Below, one piece after another: positions 46,021 to 57,908 of a stretch of DNA of 64,000 nucleotides; the first letter of the stretch is position 1, and each line of letters begins with the position of its first letter. Source of the DNA: Providencia zhijiangensis (GTDB lineage: Bacteria > Pseudomonadota > Gammaproteobacteria > Enterobacterales > Enterobacteriaceae); the NCBI RefSeq assembly GCF_030315915.2, contig NZ_CP135990.1, positions 930,001 through 994,000 on the forward strand, read 5' to 3'. Made by a program: the position numbers and the translations under genes. A model generated the notes under the pieces. That model was not told where the DNA came from. It saw only the letters and a program-made list of their open reading frames with translations, and ran no database searches.

Positions 46021-46998
46021 TTAAGGGGCAACAACCATGGATTGTTGATTGCGCTCAGACTGCAAACGAGATTGTATCTCTACGGCTTGTTGTCTCGTTG
46101 CAAAAGGCCCTAATTGAACACGGTAGATGCCATTGTAAGGCTGTAGACGACCCGGTACGTTAAACTGATTTTTTAAGTTATCCAACATACTTTGTGCATT
46201 GGCTTTGCTACTGATAGCACCAGCTTGAACTAAGAAACCACGTTCAGGCACGGATTCTGTCTCAGTGGCTTTCGGTGCAACTTGAGGTTCTGGTTGCTTG
46301 ATGTTCATATCCGGCATCGTTGGTTGCATAGGTTCCGCAGGCTGTTTTACAGGTAATGCGTTGCTTGGCGCTGGGGATTCTTGCATCACCGGCGTGCCTA
46401 ATGGGCCTGAACCTAATTGAGGGCGATCAGGCAGGGCATAACTTTGTTTAACAAAGTTTGAACCTACAGTTCCAGGCCCAGATAAGCTTCCATCTGGAGC
46501 AACTTGGATGGCATCAATCTTAATTTTTGTGGTCGTCATCAGATTTAAACGATCGGCGACTGCACGGGATACGGCAATACTTTTACCGGGAGTATAAGGA
46601 CCACGATCATTAATGCGAACTACCATCATACGTCCGTTCATCATGTTGGTAATACGAGCATAACTTGGGATTGGTAGTGTAGGGTGAGCGGCAGTTAACT
46701 CTACTGGGTTAGCGCGTTCACCAATGGCAGTCAATTGACCGGAAGCTTCTTGACCATAAATTGACGCATAGCCCACTTGGGAAAATTGCGCGGGTTCACG
46801 GACAATTTGGTATTGCTTGCCATTACGCTGGTAATCATTATTTGCCGTTGGGTGATAAGGCTCATAATGTGGCTCAGCACCCAACACATCTTGTGTAGGG
46901 ACATTGGTGGGTACTGTTGGCTGCTGCTTAACGTCTTCGTTAATACACCCACTGAGTAATGTGGTTGCCATGGCGAGCATAATCCATTGTAAACGCAT
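46021..46998 (-). CDS. rlpA: Septal-ring lytic transglycosylase RlpA (lipoprotein)
   Basis: 325 residues with a lipoprotein signal ending LLSGC (Cys about 18). A double-psi beta-barrel domain (about 70-165, with QVGYASIYG, RITNMMNGRMMVVRINDRGPY) precedes a Pro/Gln-rich linker (about 185-245) and a C-terminal SPOR domain (about 248-322) that binds denuded glycan at the septum. ATG at 46998 has GAGG 7 bases before it and matches the E. coli N terminus; another ATG at 47010 is in frame. Confidence 0.92.
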   Translation of the reverse strand: MRLQWIMLAMATTLLSGCINEDVKQQPTVPTNVPTQDVLGAEPHYEPYHPTANNDYQRNGKQYQIVREPAQFSQVGYASIYGQEASGQLTAIGERANPVELTAAHPTLPIPSYARITNMMNGRMMVVRINDRGPYTPGKSIAVSRAVADRLNLMTTTKIKIDAIQVAPDGSLSGPGTVGSNFVKQSYALPDRPQLGSGPLGTPVMQESPAPSNALPVKQPAEPMQPTMPDMNIKQPEPQVAPKATETESVPERGFLVQAGAISSKANAQSMLDNLKNQFNVPGRLQPYNGIYRVQLGPFATRQQAVEIQSRLQSERNQQSMVVAP

Positions 46999-47011
46999 AC
47001 TAAGCCTCATT

Positions 47012-48124
47012 TTATAAACTCTTAGATAAAAATTTTCTGTGGGTATGGATAGACATGATAATACCGAATCCAGCCATTAAAACAATTAAGGCTGAGCCCC
47101 CATAACTCACTAAGGGGAGGGGAACTCCCACGACAGGTAGAATACCACTCACCATACCAATATTAACAAACACATACACAAATAGGATTAGGATTAATCC
47201 GCCGATCATGACTCGCCCGAAGGTGTTTTGCGCATTTGCTGCAATGTATAGCCCACGAATAATCAATAGGATATAAAGACCCAATAAGATCAAGACACCA
47301 ATCAATCCAAGCTCTTCAGCTAATACAGCGAAAATAAAGTCGGTGTGACGTTCAGGTAAAAATTCTAGTTGAGACTGAGTACCTTCCAACCAGCCTTTAC
47401 CCAGTAAACCGCCAGAACCAATCGCAATTTTAGATTGGATGATGTGATAGCCTTTACCTAACGGGTCACTTTCTGGGTCAAGTAGCATCATGACTCGCGC
47501 TCTCTGATAGTCATGCATTAAGAAGAACCAGAGCATCGGAATAAAGGCGGCAACGGCGACGGCAGCAACGGCAATTAAACGCCAGCTCATTCCCGCTAAA
47601 AATAGGACAAATAGCCCTGATGCAGCAACAAGGATCGAGGTACCCAAATCTGGTTGAGCCGCTACCAGTAATGTTGGGACAAAAATAAACACGAGGGCAA
47701 TACAGGTATTTTTAAAGGTCGGCGGGCATGAGTCGCGGTTCATAAAGCGAGCCACCATGAGCGGCACTGCGATTTTCGCAATCTCTGACGGTTGGAATCG
47801 AACAAAGCCCAAATCTAGCCAGCGCTGAGCCCCTTTACTGATTTGCCCAAACACATCAACGAAGACTAATAGAATCACGCAGAAAATAAACAGGTGTGGC
47901 GCGAGGCTTTCATACATGCGAGGTGGAATTTGCGCCATTACGATCATCACTACAAAACCGGAAAAAATTTGCCCTAGTTTTCGCTCCATCATATCAGGAT
48001 CTAACCCGCTAGCACTCCACATGATGAAGGCGCTATAAGCGAGTAAGGCGATGATGATTAATAACATAGGCACATCAATGTGCAGACGTGTTGATAGTGA
48101 TAATTTTCTCTTATCGTCAGTCAT
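47012..48124 (-). CDS. rodA: Peptidoglycan glycosyltransferase RodA (MrdB)
   Basis: 370-residue SEDS protein with about 10 membrane segments that polymerises glycan strands for cell elongation together with PBP2. Signature segments include [17 protein letters not shown] and [20 protein letters not shown] near the end. It starts 2 bases after the mrdA stop, so the two are coupled. Confidence 0.97.
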   Translation of the reverse strand: MTDDKRKLSLSTRLHIDVPMLLIIIALLAYSAFIMWSASGLDPDMMERKLGQIFSGFVVMIVMAQIPPRMYESLAPHLFIFCVILLVFVDVFGQISKGAQRWLDLGFVRFQPSEIAKIAVPLMVARFMNRDSCPPTFKNTCIALVFIFVPTLLVAAQPDLGTSILVAASGLFVLFLAGMSWRLIAVAAVAVAAFIPMLWFFLMHDYQRARVMMLLDPESDPLGKGYHIIQSKIAIGSGGLLGKGWLEGTQSQLEFLPERHTDFIFAVLAEELGLIGVLILLGLYILLIIRGLYIAANAQNTFGRVMIGGLILILFVYVFVNIGMVSGILPVVGVPLPLVSYGGSALIVLMAGFGIIMSIHTHRKFLSKSL

Positions 48125-48126
48125 AA

Positions 48127-50016
48127 TTAACGATCTTCCTCTGCACTGGCACCCGTACTTTCGACTTGGGTTTTGTTATCACCTAACAGGACATGGTCAA
48201 AGATTTGGCGAACAATATCACCAACTGCAGGGCCTGCTCCCCCGTTTTCTAAAATAATGGCAACGGAAATAGTGGGTTTATCATAAGGTGCATAAGCAAT
48301 CATTAGTTTATGGTCACGCAAATGCTCGGCTAATTTGCTGGCATTATAGGTTTCATAACTAAATACCTGCGCCGTTCCTGATTTTGCAGCCACTTTATAA
48401 GGCGTCCCGACGAAACTACGCTTACCGGTACCATTTGGTGCATTGGCTACGCCGTACATACCCGTTTTGGCCAGTTCCCAATATCCAGAATGGATATCGC
48501 CAATTTGTCGAGTTTCTTTGTCTTCATAAGGCACCATGGCATCACCAAGTTTGGTTCCATACAGCAAATGAGGTGTTTTAACTTTTCCGTCATTAATCAA
48601 CGTCATCAGTGCTTTAGACATTTGGATTGGTGTTGATGTCCAATAACCTTGACCAATCCCGACTGGGATGGTGTCCCCTTGGTACCATGGCTTTTTATAA
48701 CGTTTTTGTTTCCATTCACGGGTTGGCATGATCCCTTGACGCTCTTCGGAAAGGTCAATGCCTGTATATTCACCGTAACCAAATCGGGTCATCCATTCGG
48801 ATAGACGATCGATCCCCATGTCATAAGCGACTTGGTAGAAGAAGGTATCCGCGGATTCAATGATCGATTTGACCACATTTAGCTTACCGTGTCCCCAGCG
48901 TTTCCAGTCACGATAGCGTTTTTCTGAGCCAGGGAGTTGCCACCAGCCTGGATCGTAGATTGTGGTGTTTGGCGTAATCACTTTTTCGCTTAATGCCGCG
49001 ACAGAGATAAAGGGTTTCACCGTCGATGCGGGTGGATATAAGCCCTGAGTCGCGCGGTTGATCAACGGCCTGTTAGGGTTATTTAACAGGTCTTGGTAAT
49101 CTTTGTTGGAAATTCCATTCACAAACAAGTTTGAATCGTAACTTGGTGTGGAAACCAACGCGAGGATCTCACCATTACGCGGGTCCGTGACGATGACTGC
49201 GGCACGGCTGGTGGTGAGGATTTTCTCAATATAAGTCTGTAATTCGAGATCGATAGTTAAATAGACATCACGACCTGCTTGCGGTGGCTGTTCGTGTAAT
49301 TGGCGGATCACTCGGCCACGGCTATTGACTTCAACTTCTTCGTAGCCCGTTTTACCATGTAAAACATCTTCATAGTAACGCTCAATACCTAATTTACCGA
49401 TATCATGGCTGGCAGCGTAGTTTGGTAATAACCCTTCTTTATCAAGGCGTTCGACGTCTTTATCGTTAATTTTTGCGACGTAGCCGATAACGTGGGTTAA
49501 TGCGGAACCATACGGGTATGAGCGACGCTGGTAACTTTTCACTTCTAAGCCGGGAAAGCGATACTGATTAACGGCAAAGCGGGCAACTTGAACTTCATTT
49601 AGCTGCGTTTTCAGCGCAATAGAGGTAAAGCGACGAGAGCGTTTACGCTCTTTTTCAAAGTTGGTGATATCTTCGTCTGTAAGGTCAACAACATCCCGTA
49701 GCTTGTCGAGTGTTTCCTGTAAGTCATCGACTTTTTCAGGAACAATTTCTAGCTGATAAAAGGTGCTATTGAGGGCTAACTGAGTGCCTTTTCGATCATA
49801 AATAATGCCGCGGCTAGGCGCTATCGGCACCAATTTAATGCGGTTATCATTTGAGCGTGTTTGGTAATCGTCATGACGGACGACTTGTAGATGATACAAA
49901 TTGGTCACGAGGATTGAAGTAAGTATGACAATGACGCCGAAAGCAATTAATGCTCGGCGAATAAACAAAACTGATTCTGCGGTATGGTCGCGAAAAGGGG
50001 TGCGTTGTTGTTTCAT
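48127..50016 (-). CDS. mrdA: Penicillin-binding protein 2 (MrdA), class B transpeptidase
   Basis: 629 residues. Short cytoplasmic tail, membrane anchor (about 21-43), pedestal domain and transpeptidase domain with STVK (Ser about 330), SAD (SADTFFYQ, about 384) and KSGTAQ (about 544) motifs. Cross-links side-wall peptidoglycan with RodA and the MreBCD complex. Located between rlmH and rodA. Confidence 0.97.
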   Translation of the reverse strand: MKQQRTPFRDHTAESVLFIRRALIAFGVIVILTSILVTNLYHLQVVRHDDYQTRSNDNRIKLVPIAPSRGIIYDRKGTQLALNSTFYQLEIVPEKVDDLQETLDKLRDVVDLTDEDITNFEKERKRSRRFTSIALKTQLNEVQVARFAVNQYRFPGLEVKSYQRRSYPYGSALTHVIGYVAKINDKDVERLDKEGLLPNYAASHDIGKLGIERYYEDVLHGKTGYEEVEVNSRGRVIRQLHEQPPQAGRDVYLTIDLELQTYIEKILTTSRAAVIVTDPRNGEILALVSTPSYDSNLFVNGISNKDYQDLLNNPNRPLINRATQGLYPPASTVKPFISVAALSEKVITPNTTIYDPGWWQLPGSEKRYRDWKRWGHGKLNVVKSIIESADTFFYQVAYDMGIDRLSEWMTRFGYGEYTGIDLSEERQGIMPTREWKQKRYKKPWYQGDTIPVGIGQGYWTSTPIQMSKALMTLINDGKVKTPHLLYGTKLGDAMVPYEDKETRQIGDIHSGYWELAKTGMYGVANAPNGTGKRSFVGTPYKVAAKSGTAQVFSYETYNASKLAEHLRDHKLMIAYAPYDKPTISVAIILENGGAGPAVGDIVRQIFDHVLLGDNKTQVESTGASAEEDR

Positions 50017-50048
50017 CCCATTGCCATTGTGTACAAATTAATTCCTAA

Positions 50049-50519
50049 CTATTCCCGATGATATGGGTGATTAGTCGTAATACTCCATGCCCGATAAAGA
50101 CTTTCGGCAACAAGGACGCGAACTAGCGGATGGGGTAGTGTTAGTGGTGATAGCGACCAACTTTGTTCTGCGGCATCTTTACATGCCGGAGCAAGTCCTT
50201 CAGGCCCACCAATTAACAGACTGACATTACGACCATCTTGTTTCCACTTGTCTAACTGTACGGCTAATTTGGGTGTATCCCAACGATCCCCTGGAATATC
50301 CAGTGTGACGATACGATTGCCTTTGCCGACAGCGGCAAGCATCAATTCACCTTCTTTTTCGAGAATGCGTTTGATGTCTGCATTTTTTCCACGTTTTCCT
50401 GCGGGGATTTCGGTTAATTCGAAAGGCATATCTTTGGGAAAACGGTGAAGGTAATCCATAAAGCCGGTCTGTACCCAGTCCGGCATTTTAGTTCCGACAG
50501 CGATGAGTTGTAATTTCAA
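50049..50519 (-). CDS. rlmH: 23S rRNA (pseudouridine1915-N3)-methyltransferase RlmH
   Basis: 156-residue SPOUT enzyme, the size of E. coli RlmH. It methylates the pseudouridine at 1915 made by RluD, whose gene is also in this window. Segments [29 protein letters not shown] and the C terminus [14 protein letters not shown] match. Two bases after rsfS. Confidence 0.97.
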   Translation of the reverse strand: MKLQLIAVGTKMPDWVQTGFMDYLHRFPKDMPFELTEIPAGKRGKNADIKRILEKEGELMLAAVGKGNRIVTLDIPGDRWDTPKLAVQLDKWKQDGRNVSLLIGGPEGLAPACKDAAEQSWSLSPLTLPHPLVRVLVAESLYRAWSITTNHPYHRE

Positions 50520-50521
50520 AC

Positions 50522-50848
50522 TCAGCTCCAGAGCTTTTCAAGTTCGTACATGCGGCGGCTTTCATCTTGCATGATATGGACGATGGCATCACCAAGGTCG
50601 ACAACAATCCAGTCTGAAATGCCTTGACCTTCAACACCGAGAGGCATTAAGCCATTTTTACGGCACGCATCAATTAAACGATCAGCCACAGACATCAGGT
50701 GACGAGTTGAGGTCCCTGTGCAGATGATCATTTGGTCAGTAACACTTGATTTCCCATGGACATCGATCGAAATGATATCTTCAGCTTTCGCATCTTCAAG
50801 TTGATCGATAATAAATTGTTGGAGTTCAGTTCCTTGCAAAAGGTTCAC
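50522..50848 (-). CDS. rsfS: Ribosomal silencing factor RsfS (YbeB)
   Basis: 108 residues. Binds L14 and blocks subunit joining in stationary phase. Core segments [30 protein letters not shown] and [15 protein letters not shown] are clear. First gene of the rsfS-rlmH-mrdA-rodA-rlpA-dacA run. In E. coli nadD (with cobC between) lies upstream on the same strand; here a DUF1722 gene on the other strand separates them. Confidence 0.96.
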   Translation of the reverse strand: MNLLQGTELQQFIIDQLEDAKAEDIISIDVHGKSSVTDQMIICTGTSTRHLMSVADRLIDACRKNGLMPLGVEGQGISDWIVVDLGDAIVHIMQDESRRMYELEKLWS

Positions 50849-50872
50849 CTTTCATTCAAATTGAGAGAATCT

Positions 50873-50920
50873 CTTGTTAAACACTATTCTTGTTAAACAC
50901 TATTCTTGTTAAAGACTATT
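50873..50920. repeat. Three tandem 16-bp repeats upstream of rsfS
   Basis: CTTGTTAAACACTATT at 50873-50888 and 50889-50904 exactly, and at 50905-50920 with one change. They begin 25 bases before the rsfS start codon, in its 5' leader or promoter. Confidence 0.9.
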
Positions 50921-50934
50921 CATCATTGTGCTTT

Positions 50935-50952
50935 CTAGGGGGATCCCCCTAG
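50935..50952. repeat. 18-bp perfect palindrome CTAGGGGGATCCCCCTAG
   Basis: A loop-less GC-rich palindrome in the divergent gap between rsfS and the DUF1722 gene. Could be a protein binding site; no assignment possible. Confidence 0.75.
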
Positions 50953-51126
50953 CAAAGTGCCGCCATTTTACCCCAGATTTTCACAAAAATCGGCTAAATT
51001 ATTTTTTATTGGTGTAAGAGGGCAATTTATAGGGATATATCGTCCATTGAGCAACAAATTTGTAGTAACTTTACAAAGTTAGTCATCTTCACTACTCCAG
51101 AAGTATTTTAGGATAAGAGAGATAAT

Positions 51127-51849
51127 GTGCAATTAATTAAGCCAAAAGTTTTAATGCTAGATGGAATCGCTTATCCATCTAGCGAAATACAGCCATTAAC
51201 CGATTCCATTGTGACGTGTTTTTCGCCAGAAGAATTTAATCAGACGGATAATGAAAGTGTAGGAATTATTTTTCCAAAACACCATGCACAAAGATTACTG
51301 GCATTTTTTCCTGCAAGTTTACCGGTTATTACTGACATTGAATGGCAAAATGTGCAGCAACTTGACCATTTTTTTACGCAATTGTATCTCTTACAACGGA
51401 TTGAAATATTGGCCCAGCAGTTAACGCATCATGGGATTATTCTATTTCATAGTCAGCATAAGTATCTCATCATGGCGCATTCACCGACTGGCTATCAATT
51501 GACCGGTAAGCTAGTTGCAGGGATTAAGAAAGGCGATGACTTGAAATTGTTTTTTGCACAATATAAGGCGAGCTTAATGGAGATCTTTGCATTAATCCCA
51601 CCCAAAAATATTCAAGTTAATGCGCTTAGTCACATGCAAGGATATTTTAAACGTAGGGCGACGAGAGATGAGAAAAAACATTTATTGGCGTTAATTAATG
51701 ATTACCGTGACGGGAGAATACCGATAAACCAGCCATTATTGATGATGCGGCAGTTACTTATTCAATATCCTGATAGCTATTTAAGTGCACAATATTATTT
51801 TGAACCATATCCTCATTGTGAGCAGATTAGGGGATTACCTTATTCTTGA
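51127..51849 (+). CDS. DUF1722 (YbgA-like) protein with an unrecognised N-terminal region
   Basis: 240 residues. Residues about 98-235 match the DUF1722/YbgA family: [58 protein letters not shown] and [12 protein letters not shown]. The first about 95 residues are not recognised; in some relatives a DUF523 domain occupies that place, but its cysteine motifs are not seen. GTG start at 51127 with AGAGAG 5 bases before it; the overlapping ATG at 51125 is out of frame. Its 3' end overlaps the convergent nadD by 10 bases. In E. coli ybgA pairs with the photolyase gene phr, which is not here. Function unknown. Confidence 0.8.
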   Translation: MQLIKPKVLMLDGIAYPSSEIQPLTDSIVTCFSPEEFNQTDNESVGIIFPKHHAQRLLAFFPASLPVITDIEWQNVQQLDHFFTQLYLLQRIEILAQQLTHHGIILFHSQHKYLIMAHSPTGYQLTGKLVAGIKKGDDLKLFFAQYKASLMEIFALIPPKNIQVNALSHMQGYFKRRATRDEKKHLLALINDYRDGRIPINQPLLMMRQLLIQYPDSYLSAQYYFEPYPHCEQIRGLPYS

Positions 51850-52496
51850 TAAAGGTGATGAGCCTGAATATATTCTAAAACGGCATGAGGAATTAAATCA
51901 TTACATGAATCCCCTGAGCTTAATTTTTGGCGAATTTCAGTGGCGGAAATATTCACTAGAGGAGTGTCAGCAATAAAGATAAGCCCCTTTGCTTGCAGGC
52001 TTAATTGACGAGGATTATCCGTTTGATGTTGACTGAGCCACAGTTGCATTTGCGGGTTAGAAAAGTGAGTAGAATATCCTGGTCTAGCACAAACTAATAA
52101 ATGACACTTTTCTAAAAGTTGCTCCCACCCATACCAAGTATTGATGGATAGCAGTGAATCCTGCCCAATAATAAAGGCCAGTGGTTGAGTGCTTCCCAAC
52201 TCTTCACGTAGTTCACTTAAAGTTTCAAGGGTATATGAGGGCGTGCTCTTTTGCAGCTCTCGAGTATCAACAGTAAATAAAGGATTATTTTGAACTGCGA
52301 GTTGTACCATCTCCAAACGTTGCATTGGTGAGGCTTGAGGTTGTGGGCGATGGGGGGGAACATGATTAGGTAATAGAATGACTCTTTGTAAGCCAACTTG
52401 TTTGGCAAGGGCTTCGACTGGGCGCAAGTGCCCATAATGAATCGGGTCGAAAGTACCGCCAAATAATGCCTGAAGGCCTTGAGGTTTACAGGTCAT
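51840..52496 (-). CDS. nadD: Nicotinate-nucleotide adenylyltransferase NadD
   Basis: 218 residues; converts nicotinate mononucleotide and ATP to deamido-NAD. Nucleotidyltransferase motifs [17 protein letters not shown] (about 9-25) and ISATEIRQ (about 180-187) are present. The frame extends to 52589 but would overlap holA; the ATG at 52496 follows AGGTAAGAGT, which also contains the holA stop codon. Confidence 0.96.
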   Translation of the reverse strand: MTCKPQGLQALFGGTFDPIHYGHLRPVEALAKQVGLQRVILLPNHVPPHRPQPQASPMQRLEMVQLAVQNNPLFTVDTRELQKSTPSYTLETLSELREELGSTQPLAFIIGQDSLLSINTWYGWEQLLEKCHLLVCARPGYSTHFSNPQMQLWLSQHQTDNPRQLSLQAKGLIFIADTPLVNISATEIRQKLSSGDSCNDLIPHAVLEYIQAHHLYQE

Positions 52497-52500
52497 ACTC

Positions 52501-53535
52501 TTACCTATGTTGAATAAAATGTTCTGCGTCTTTTTTACCGCACAATAGCATGGATAAAGATTGTAGATCTGACCAAGAGGAGTTAGCAAAATCTTGTTTG
52601 GTATGAATCTCGGCTTGAGTTAGTAACATCAATGCTGATTGTAATTCATGTAGACTTAAACGCTGTATTGCATCCCCTAATAGACCACGACGGTTTTGCC
52701 AAACTTTATGTTGGTCAAATAGTGTTTTTAATGAGGTGGTAGCGGATTGACGTTTTAACGTGATCAGCAACATTAATTCCCGTTGGATAGCTCGCAGTAA
52801 AATGACAGGTTCAACATCTTCTTGCTTGAGCTGTTCAAGGATATGCCATGAACGGCGCGGTTTACCGGCTAGGATCGCATCAACCCAATGGTAGGGCGTA
52901 AAGTGGGCGGAATCATTCACCGCACTCTCGACACGAGGGTAAGTGAGCTTTCCATCCGGATAGAGCAGGGAAAGTCTCTCCAGCGCTTGCGCTAATCCCA
53001 ATAAATTACCTTCATAGCAATAGCAAAGTAATTGGTTTGCTTCAGTTTCTAATGAGAGCCGCATTTGGCTAGCACGTTTAGAGACCCACTGCGGCAAACG
53101 CTGGTATTCAGGCGTTAGGCAACTGACATAGATACCATCTTGGCTGATGGCTTTGAACCAAGCACTATTTTCTTGCGCTTTGGTGAGTTTATGTCCGCGT
53201 AGAACTAATAGCAGATCGGAATGAAGTAAACCTGCAAGCTGCGTTAGCTTGTCTGCCATCGCTGCATTCGGGCCATTTTCAGGCAAGAACAGGGTGAGCA
53301 TTTGGCGACTGGCAAATAGACTCAGCGCTTGGCAGAGACTAAAAATTTCATCCCAATCCGTATTTTGCTCTAAAGCGAAAGTAAAATGCTCTTCAAAACC
53401 TTGCTGGCGTGCAACTTGGCGGATAGCATCTTGGCTTTCTTGAATAAGAAGGGGCTCGGAGCCCCAAATGAGATAGCGGCCTCTTAGAGACTCTTGTAAC
53501 GAAGAGGCCAGCTGTTCAGGATAAATGCGTATCAT
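52501..53535 (-). CDS. holA: DNA polymerase III delta subunit HolA
   Basis: 344 residues, clamp-loader subunit that opens the beta clamp. [15 protein letters not shown] start, AAA+-like fold with [11 protein letters not shown] and the domain III region with [20 protein letters not shown]. The length equals E. coli delta. Start overlaps the lptE stop by one base (TAATG). Confidence 0.95.
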   Translation of the reverse strand: MIRIYPEQLASSLQESLRGRYLIWGSEPLLIQESQDAIRQVARQQGFEEHFTFALEQNTDWDEIFSLCQALSLFASRQMLTLFLPENGPNAAMADKLTQLAGLLHSDLLLVLRGHKLTKAQENSAWFKAISQDGIYVSCLTPEYQRLPQWVSKRASQMRLSLETEANQLLCYCYEGNLLGLAQALERLSLLYPDGKLTYPRVESAVNDSAHFTPYHWVDAILAGKPRRSWHILEQLKQEDVEPVILLRAIQRELMLLITLKRQSATTSLKTLFDQHKVWQNRRGLLGDAIQRLSLHELQSALMLLTQAEIHTKQDFANSSWSDLQSLSMLLCGKKDAEHFIQHR

Positions 53536-54074
53536 TATTCGGCAACAGGTTTCTCAGCCGCTTGCGCTTTCGCTTTTTCTAACTCAGCACTGTGAACCAG
53601 AAGCAGTTTGCGCACGATGTTACGTGCTGCTTGTTGTTGCATCTCTTGCTTCACAATCTCGTTCTCAGCATCTTTTGCGAGCGCTTCTAACGGGTTATCA
53701 AAGAAAGTCCGCACAACTTTTGTTTCCAGCGGATAAATAGCGCCATCCGGCATTAACACTTGCGCCTTCATGACCAATGTCAGTTGTTTCTCCGCCGCTT
53801 TACCATCTTGATAAATCGAGACGGTATCGGTGCTTTCTGTTGAACCTACGATTTTCAAAATAGGCACATCAGCACGACCAGAATCGAGCAGAGTCACGTT
53901 ATTGAGTCGCAGCTGTTCCCTGACCGCACGAGTTTGGTAACTGTATGGGTCGCCAGAACTTAACTGTAACGTTTTCAGTTCTTCGGGAAGTTGCGTGGTT
54001 CCTTGAAGACGAAAACCGCAACCTGCGGTGACGAGCACCGACAGGCTGAGAAATAGAGTTATCAGATAGCGCAC
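53535..54074 (-). CDS. lptE: LPS-assembly lipoprotein LptE
   Basis: 179 residues; plugs the LptD barrel and helps insert LPS in the outer membrane. Signal peptide with lipobox VTAGC (Cys about 19), then [19 protein letters not shown]. The C terminus is Ala/Lys-rich. Between leuS and holA, as usual. Confidence 0.95.
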   Translation of the reverse strand: MRYLITLFLSLSVLVTAGCGFRLQGTTQLPEELKTLQLSSGDPYSYQTRAVREQLRLNNVTLLDSGRADVPILKIVGSTESTDTVSIYQDGKAAEKQLTLVMKAQVLMPDGAIYPLETKVVRTFFDNPLEALAKDAENEIVKQEMQQQAARNIVRKLLLVHSAELEKAKAQAAEKPVAE

Positions 54075-54086
54075 TTGGGCTCCTTA

Positions 54087-56669
54087 TCAGCCAACAACTA
54101 AGTTCAGTAATTTACCAGGTACGTAAATGACTTTACGGATGCTAACGCCTTCGAGGTATTTCGCGACGCTGCCTTCTTGTGATGCCATTTCCAGAACGAA
54201 TTCTTGGTTAGCATCAGCAGGTACCGTAATACGACCGCGTACTTTACCGTTAACTTGAACAACAACCAGTTTAGTATCGTCGATCATGGCTTGTTCGTCA
54301 GCCACAGGCCAGCTTGCAAAATCGATATCGTCATTGTGACCTAATGCTTTCCACATTTCGAAACAAGCGTGTGGAATGATTGGCGATAACATCAGCGTGA
54401 TAGCATCCAAGGATTCTTGAACTAAAGCGCGGTCTTGCTCAGTTTCTTGCGGAGCGCGAACTAACTTGTTCATAAATTCCATGACCGCTGCAATAGCGGT
54501 GTTGAATGCGTAACGACGACCCACATCGTCAGTCACTTTCGCGATGGTTTTATGTAAGTCGCGACGTAAATCTTTTTGTTCTGCAGTTAATGCGCTGATG
54601 TCTAATGGCTGAGTTGCACCTTTTTGTGCGTGTTCATGAACTAAACGCCATACACGACGAACGAAACGGTTAGCCCCTTCAACGCTAGACTCTTGCCACT
54701 CCAGCGTTAATTCTGGTGGCGCAGCGAACATCATGAACAGACGGACGGTATCAGCACCGTATTTTTCGACCATTAATTGCGGGTCGATACCGTTGTTCTT
54801 AGATTTAGACATCTTGCTCATACCAGTATAAACCAGTTCATGGCCTTCGCTGTCTACCGCTTTAGTAATACGGTTTTTGTCATCACGTTCAACAATTGCA
54901 TCCGCAGGAGAAACCCATACACGATGACCATCGCTACCGGTGTAGTAGAAGGCATCAGCCAGAACCATACCTTGGCACAGTAAACGTTTTGCTGGCTCAT
55001 CAGAGTTCACCAGACCTGCATCACGCATTAATTTGTGGAAGAAGCGGAAATACATTAAGTGCATGATGGCGTGTTCAATACCGCCGATATATTGATCCAC
55101 TGGCAGCCAGTAGTTTGCTGCTTCTGGGTTCAACATGCCATCATCGTATTGTGGGCAAGTGTAACGTGCGTAGTACCAAGATGATTCCATAAAGGTATCG
55201 AACGTATCGGTTTCGCGCAGCGCTGGTTGACCATTAATGGTGGTTTTTGCCCACTCCGGATCCGCTTTAATCGGGCTAGTGATACCGTTCATGGTGACAT
55301 CTTCCGGTAAAATAACCGGTAATTGGTCTTCAGGAACTGGAACTACGGTACCATCTTCTAAGGTTGCCATTGGAATTGGCGCGCCCCAGTAACGTTGACG
55401 GGAAACACCCCAGTCACGTAAGCGATAATTGACTTTGCGTTGACCCGCACCAAGCGAAACCAGTTTATCTGCGATCGCGTTGAAGCCAGCTTCGTTGCTT
55501 AAACCAGTAAACTCACCTGAGTTGATCAGGGCATTTTTCTCAGTCATCGCTTCTTGAGATAAGTCAGGTGTGTTGCCTTCAGCATCTGCAATCACTGCTT
55601 TGATTGGCAGGTTGTATTTATGGGCAAATTCCCAGTCACGTTGGTCGTGAGCTGGAACGGCCATCACTGCGCCTGTACCGTATTCCATCAGAACAAAGTT
55701 CGCGACCCAAATTGGTAATTTTTCTTGGGTTAATGGATGAACGACATACAGACCTGTTGCCAGACCTTTTTTCTCCATGGTTGCCATATCCGCTTCTGCG
55801 GTTTTGGTATTACGGCACTCATCGATAAAGTCGGCTAATTCGCTATTCGCTTTGGCAGCTTCTTGCGCTAATGGGTGACCTGCAGCAACCGCCACATAAG
55901 TCGCGCCCATAAAGGTATCTGGGCGGGTGGTGTAGACTGTTAATTTGTCTGCACGGTCGGCAACATCAAAAGTGATTTCCACACCTTCTGAGCGACCAAT
56001 CCAGTTGCGCTGCATGGTTTTAACTTGTTCTGGCCAATCTTCCAGTTTGTCCAAGTCATTGAGCAGCTCTTCAGCGTAGTCGGTGATTTTGATAAACCAC
56101 TGAGGGATCTCTTTACGCTCAACTTGGCTATCGCAGCGCCAGCAGCAGCCGTCGATAACTTGTTCGTTTGCGAGAACGGTTAAGTCATGTGGACACCAGT
56201 TTACTGCGGAGGTTTTTTTGTAGACCAAGCCTTTTTCATACAGCTTAGTGAAGAACCACTGTTCCCAACGGTAATATTCTGGCGTACAGGTGGTCACTTC
56301 GCGGTTCCAATCGTAACCGAAGCCCAGCATTTTCAGCTGACCTTTCATGTAATCGATATTGGCGTAAGTCCATGGTGCAGGCGCGGTGTTATTTTTAACA
56401 GCAGCACCTTCAGCTGGCAGACCAAACGCATCCCAACCAATTGGTTGCAGAACGTTTTTACCCAGCATACGCTGGTAGCGGGAGATCACGTCACCAATGG
56501 TGTAGTTACGAACGTGGCCCATGTGTAGTCGACCAGAAGGGTAAGGTAGCATGGACAGGCAGTAGTATTTTTCTTTGCTGTTGTCTTCTGTCACTTTGAA
56601 CGTTTGGTGTTCATCCCAGTGACGCTGTACTTTAGGCTCTATATCTTCTGGACGATATTGTTCTTGCAT
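54087..56669 (-). CDS. leuS: Leucyl-tRNA synthetase
   Basis: 860 residues, the same as E. coli LeuRS. HIGH-type motif HMGH ([14 protein letters not shown], about 39-52), CP1 editing domain (about 225-420) with the threonine-rich [14 protein letters not shown] segment, and KMSKS (about 619-623). It begins the leuS-lptE-holA-nadD operon. Confidence 0.98.
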   Translation of the reverse strand: MQEQYRPEDIEPKVQRHWDEHQTFKVTEDNSKEKYYCLSMLPYPSGRLHMGHVRNYTIGDVISRYQRMLGKNVLQPIGWDAFGLPAEGAAVKNNTAPAPWTYANIDYMKGQLKMLGFGYDWNREVTTCTPEYYRWEQWFFTKLYEKGLVYKKTSAVNWCPHDLTVLANEQVIDGCCWRCDSQVERKEIPQWFIKITDYAEELLNDLDKLEDWPEQVKTMQRNWIGRSEGVEITFDVADRADKLTVYTTRPDTFMGATYVAVAAGHPLAQEAAKANSELADFIDECRNTKTAEADMATMEKKGLATGLYVVHPLTQEKLPIWVANFVLMEYGTGAVMAVPAHDQRDWEFAHKYNLPIKAVIADAEGNTPDLSQEAMTEKNALINSGEFTGLSNEAGFNAIADKLVSLGAGQRKVNYRLRDWGVSRQRYWGAPIPMATLEDGTVVPVPEDQLPVILPEDVTMNGITSPIKADPEWAKTTINGQPALRETDTFDTFMESSWYYARYTCPQYDDGMLNPEAANYWLPVDQYIGGIEHAIMHLMYFRFFHKLMRDAGLVNSDEPAKRLLCQGMVLADAFYYTGSDGHRVWVSPADAIVERDDKNRITKAVDSEGHELVYTGMSKMSKSKNNGIDPQLMVEKYGADTVRLFMMFAAPPELTLEWQESSVEGANRFVRRVWRLVHEHAQKGATQPLDISALTAEQKDLRRDLHKTIAKVTDDVGRRYAFNTAIAAVMEFMNKLVRAPQETEQDRALVQESLDAITLMLSPIIPHACFEMWKALGHNDDIDFASWPVADEQAMIDDTKLVVVQVNGKVRGRITVPADANQEFVLEMASQEGSVAKYLEGVSIRKVIYVPGKLLNLVVG

Positions 56670-57139
56670 GGCACCGATAATCCTATGGTGAATAATCGCT
56701 ACAGTTTAGTCTGTAGCAGGTGAATGTCTTTTCTATAAAATGGATCCGCATAGCATAGCGGATCACACATGAAAACAACAATGCCGAAAGCCATTGTGTC
56801 TGTAAAAAACGATGAATCGTCGATTAGATGAATTTACAGGGACTTGGTCTTGCTGTTTCAGCTGTTTGTTATATTTTGTGCTACATAGTGGTTGGCGATA
56901 CGTTGATATTGCCATACGTTGATGAAACTAAGAGCGCGCACAAAATAATAAGCGTATCGCCTATCATAATTCAATTTACTATCTAAAACTTGAACTATTT
57001 CAGGGGGAATTTGCTTTGTTCGCAATTTTATTTGAACTTAGAACACGTTAGATAATTTTTTAAGAGATTTCAAGCGCAGAAAAGTGCCAATTAAGAAAAC
57101 GAGGTGAATTTTGTGTGGGTAAGAAAAGCTGAGAGAAAA
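56670..57139. other. Gene-free gap between leuS and gltL
   Basis: No gene was found; ybeL, upstream of leuS in E. coli, is absent. The leuS promoter must lie near 56700-56800. GGCGATACG (56894-56902) is complementary to CGTATCGCC (56953-56961), and ATACGTTGAT occurs twice (56898 and 56914), so the segment may fold, but no function is evident. Confidence 0.5.
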
Positions 57140-57171
57140 GTTGCAAAAAGCCCTGCCGGACTTTCTGCAAC
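57140..57171 (-). terminator. Terminator after gltL
   Basis: On the minus strand GTTGCAGAAAGTCC, GGCA loop, GGGCTTTTTGCAAC, then TTTTCTC. Fourteen pairs, two of them G-U. It lies 11 bases after the gltL stop. Confidence 0.75.
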
Positions 57172-57182
57172 CTAAAGCGAGA

Positions 57183-57908
57183 TTAATGTAAGATTTTTGC
57201 CAGAAAATCTTTCGCGCGGTCTGATTTCGGATTAGCGAAGAAATCCTCTTTTTTACTATCTTCGATGATTTTCCCTTCATCCATAAAAATCACACGGTTA
57301 GCCACTTTTTTCGCAAAGCCCATTTCGTGTGTTACCACCATCATGGTCATGCCTTCATTCGCTAACTCCACCATAACATCCAGCACTTCGTTGATCATTT
57401 CTGGATCGAGGGCAGAAGTTGGTTCATCAAACAGCATGGCAATCGGATCCATACACAGCGCGCGAGCGATGGCGACACGTTGCTGTTGACCACCAGAGAG
57501 CTGCGCAGGGAATTTATTGGCATGGCTCGCCAATCCCACACGCTCCAGTAATTTTAAGCCTTTAGCTTCAGCGGCTTTTTTGTCGCGATTTAACACTTTA
57601 ACTTGCGCTAATGTTAGGTTCTCAATAATGGAAAGGTGAGGGAACAGTTCAAAGTGTTGGAACACCATGCCGACTTTTGAGCGCAGCTTCGCAAGGTCAG
57701 TTTTTTTGCTATTAACTTGGATATCGTTAACGAAAATTTCACCCTGTTGAATTGGCTCCAACCCATTTACTGTTTTTATTAATGTGGATTTACCAGAACC
57801 AGACGGCCCGCATACAACCACAACTTCGCCTTTTTTGACTTCAGTTGTGCAATCTGTGAGCACCTGAAATTGGCCATACCATTTCGATACATTTTTCAGG
57901 GTAATCAT
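57183..57908 (-). CDS. gltL: Glutamate/aspartate ABC transporter ATP-binding protein GltL
   Basis: 241 residues. Walker [10 protein letters not shown] (about 34-42), Q loop, signature [15 protein letters not shown] (about 137-151), Walker [12 protein letters not shown] (about 158-168) and the switch His (VTHEMGFA). Energises uptake by GltJK. Overlaps gltK by 4 bases. Confidence 0.96.
   Translation of the reverse strand: MITLKNVSKWYGQFQVLTDCTTEVKKGEVVVVCGPSGSGKSTLIKTVNGLEPIQQGEIFVNDIQVNSKKTDLAKLRSKVGMVFQHFELFPHLSIIENLTLAQVKVLNRDKKAAEAKGLKLLERVGLASHANKFPAQLSGGQQQRVAIARALCMDPIAMLFDEPTSALDPEMINEVLDVMVELANEGMTMMVVTHEMGFAKKVANRVIFMDEGKIIEDSKKEDFFANPKSDRAKDFLAKILH

Noticed and set aside
51785-51976. 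63-codon plus-strand frame at the end of the DUF1722 gene
   Set aside because: Overlaps the real gene in another frame and is antisense to nadD; no ribosome site.
57038-57280. 80-codon minus-strand frame across the gltL terminator
   Set aside because: Overlaps the 3' end of gltL in another frame and runs through the terminator hairpin.
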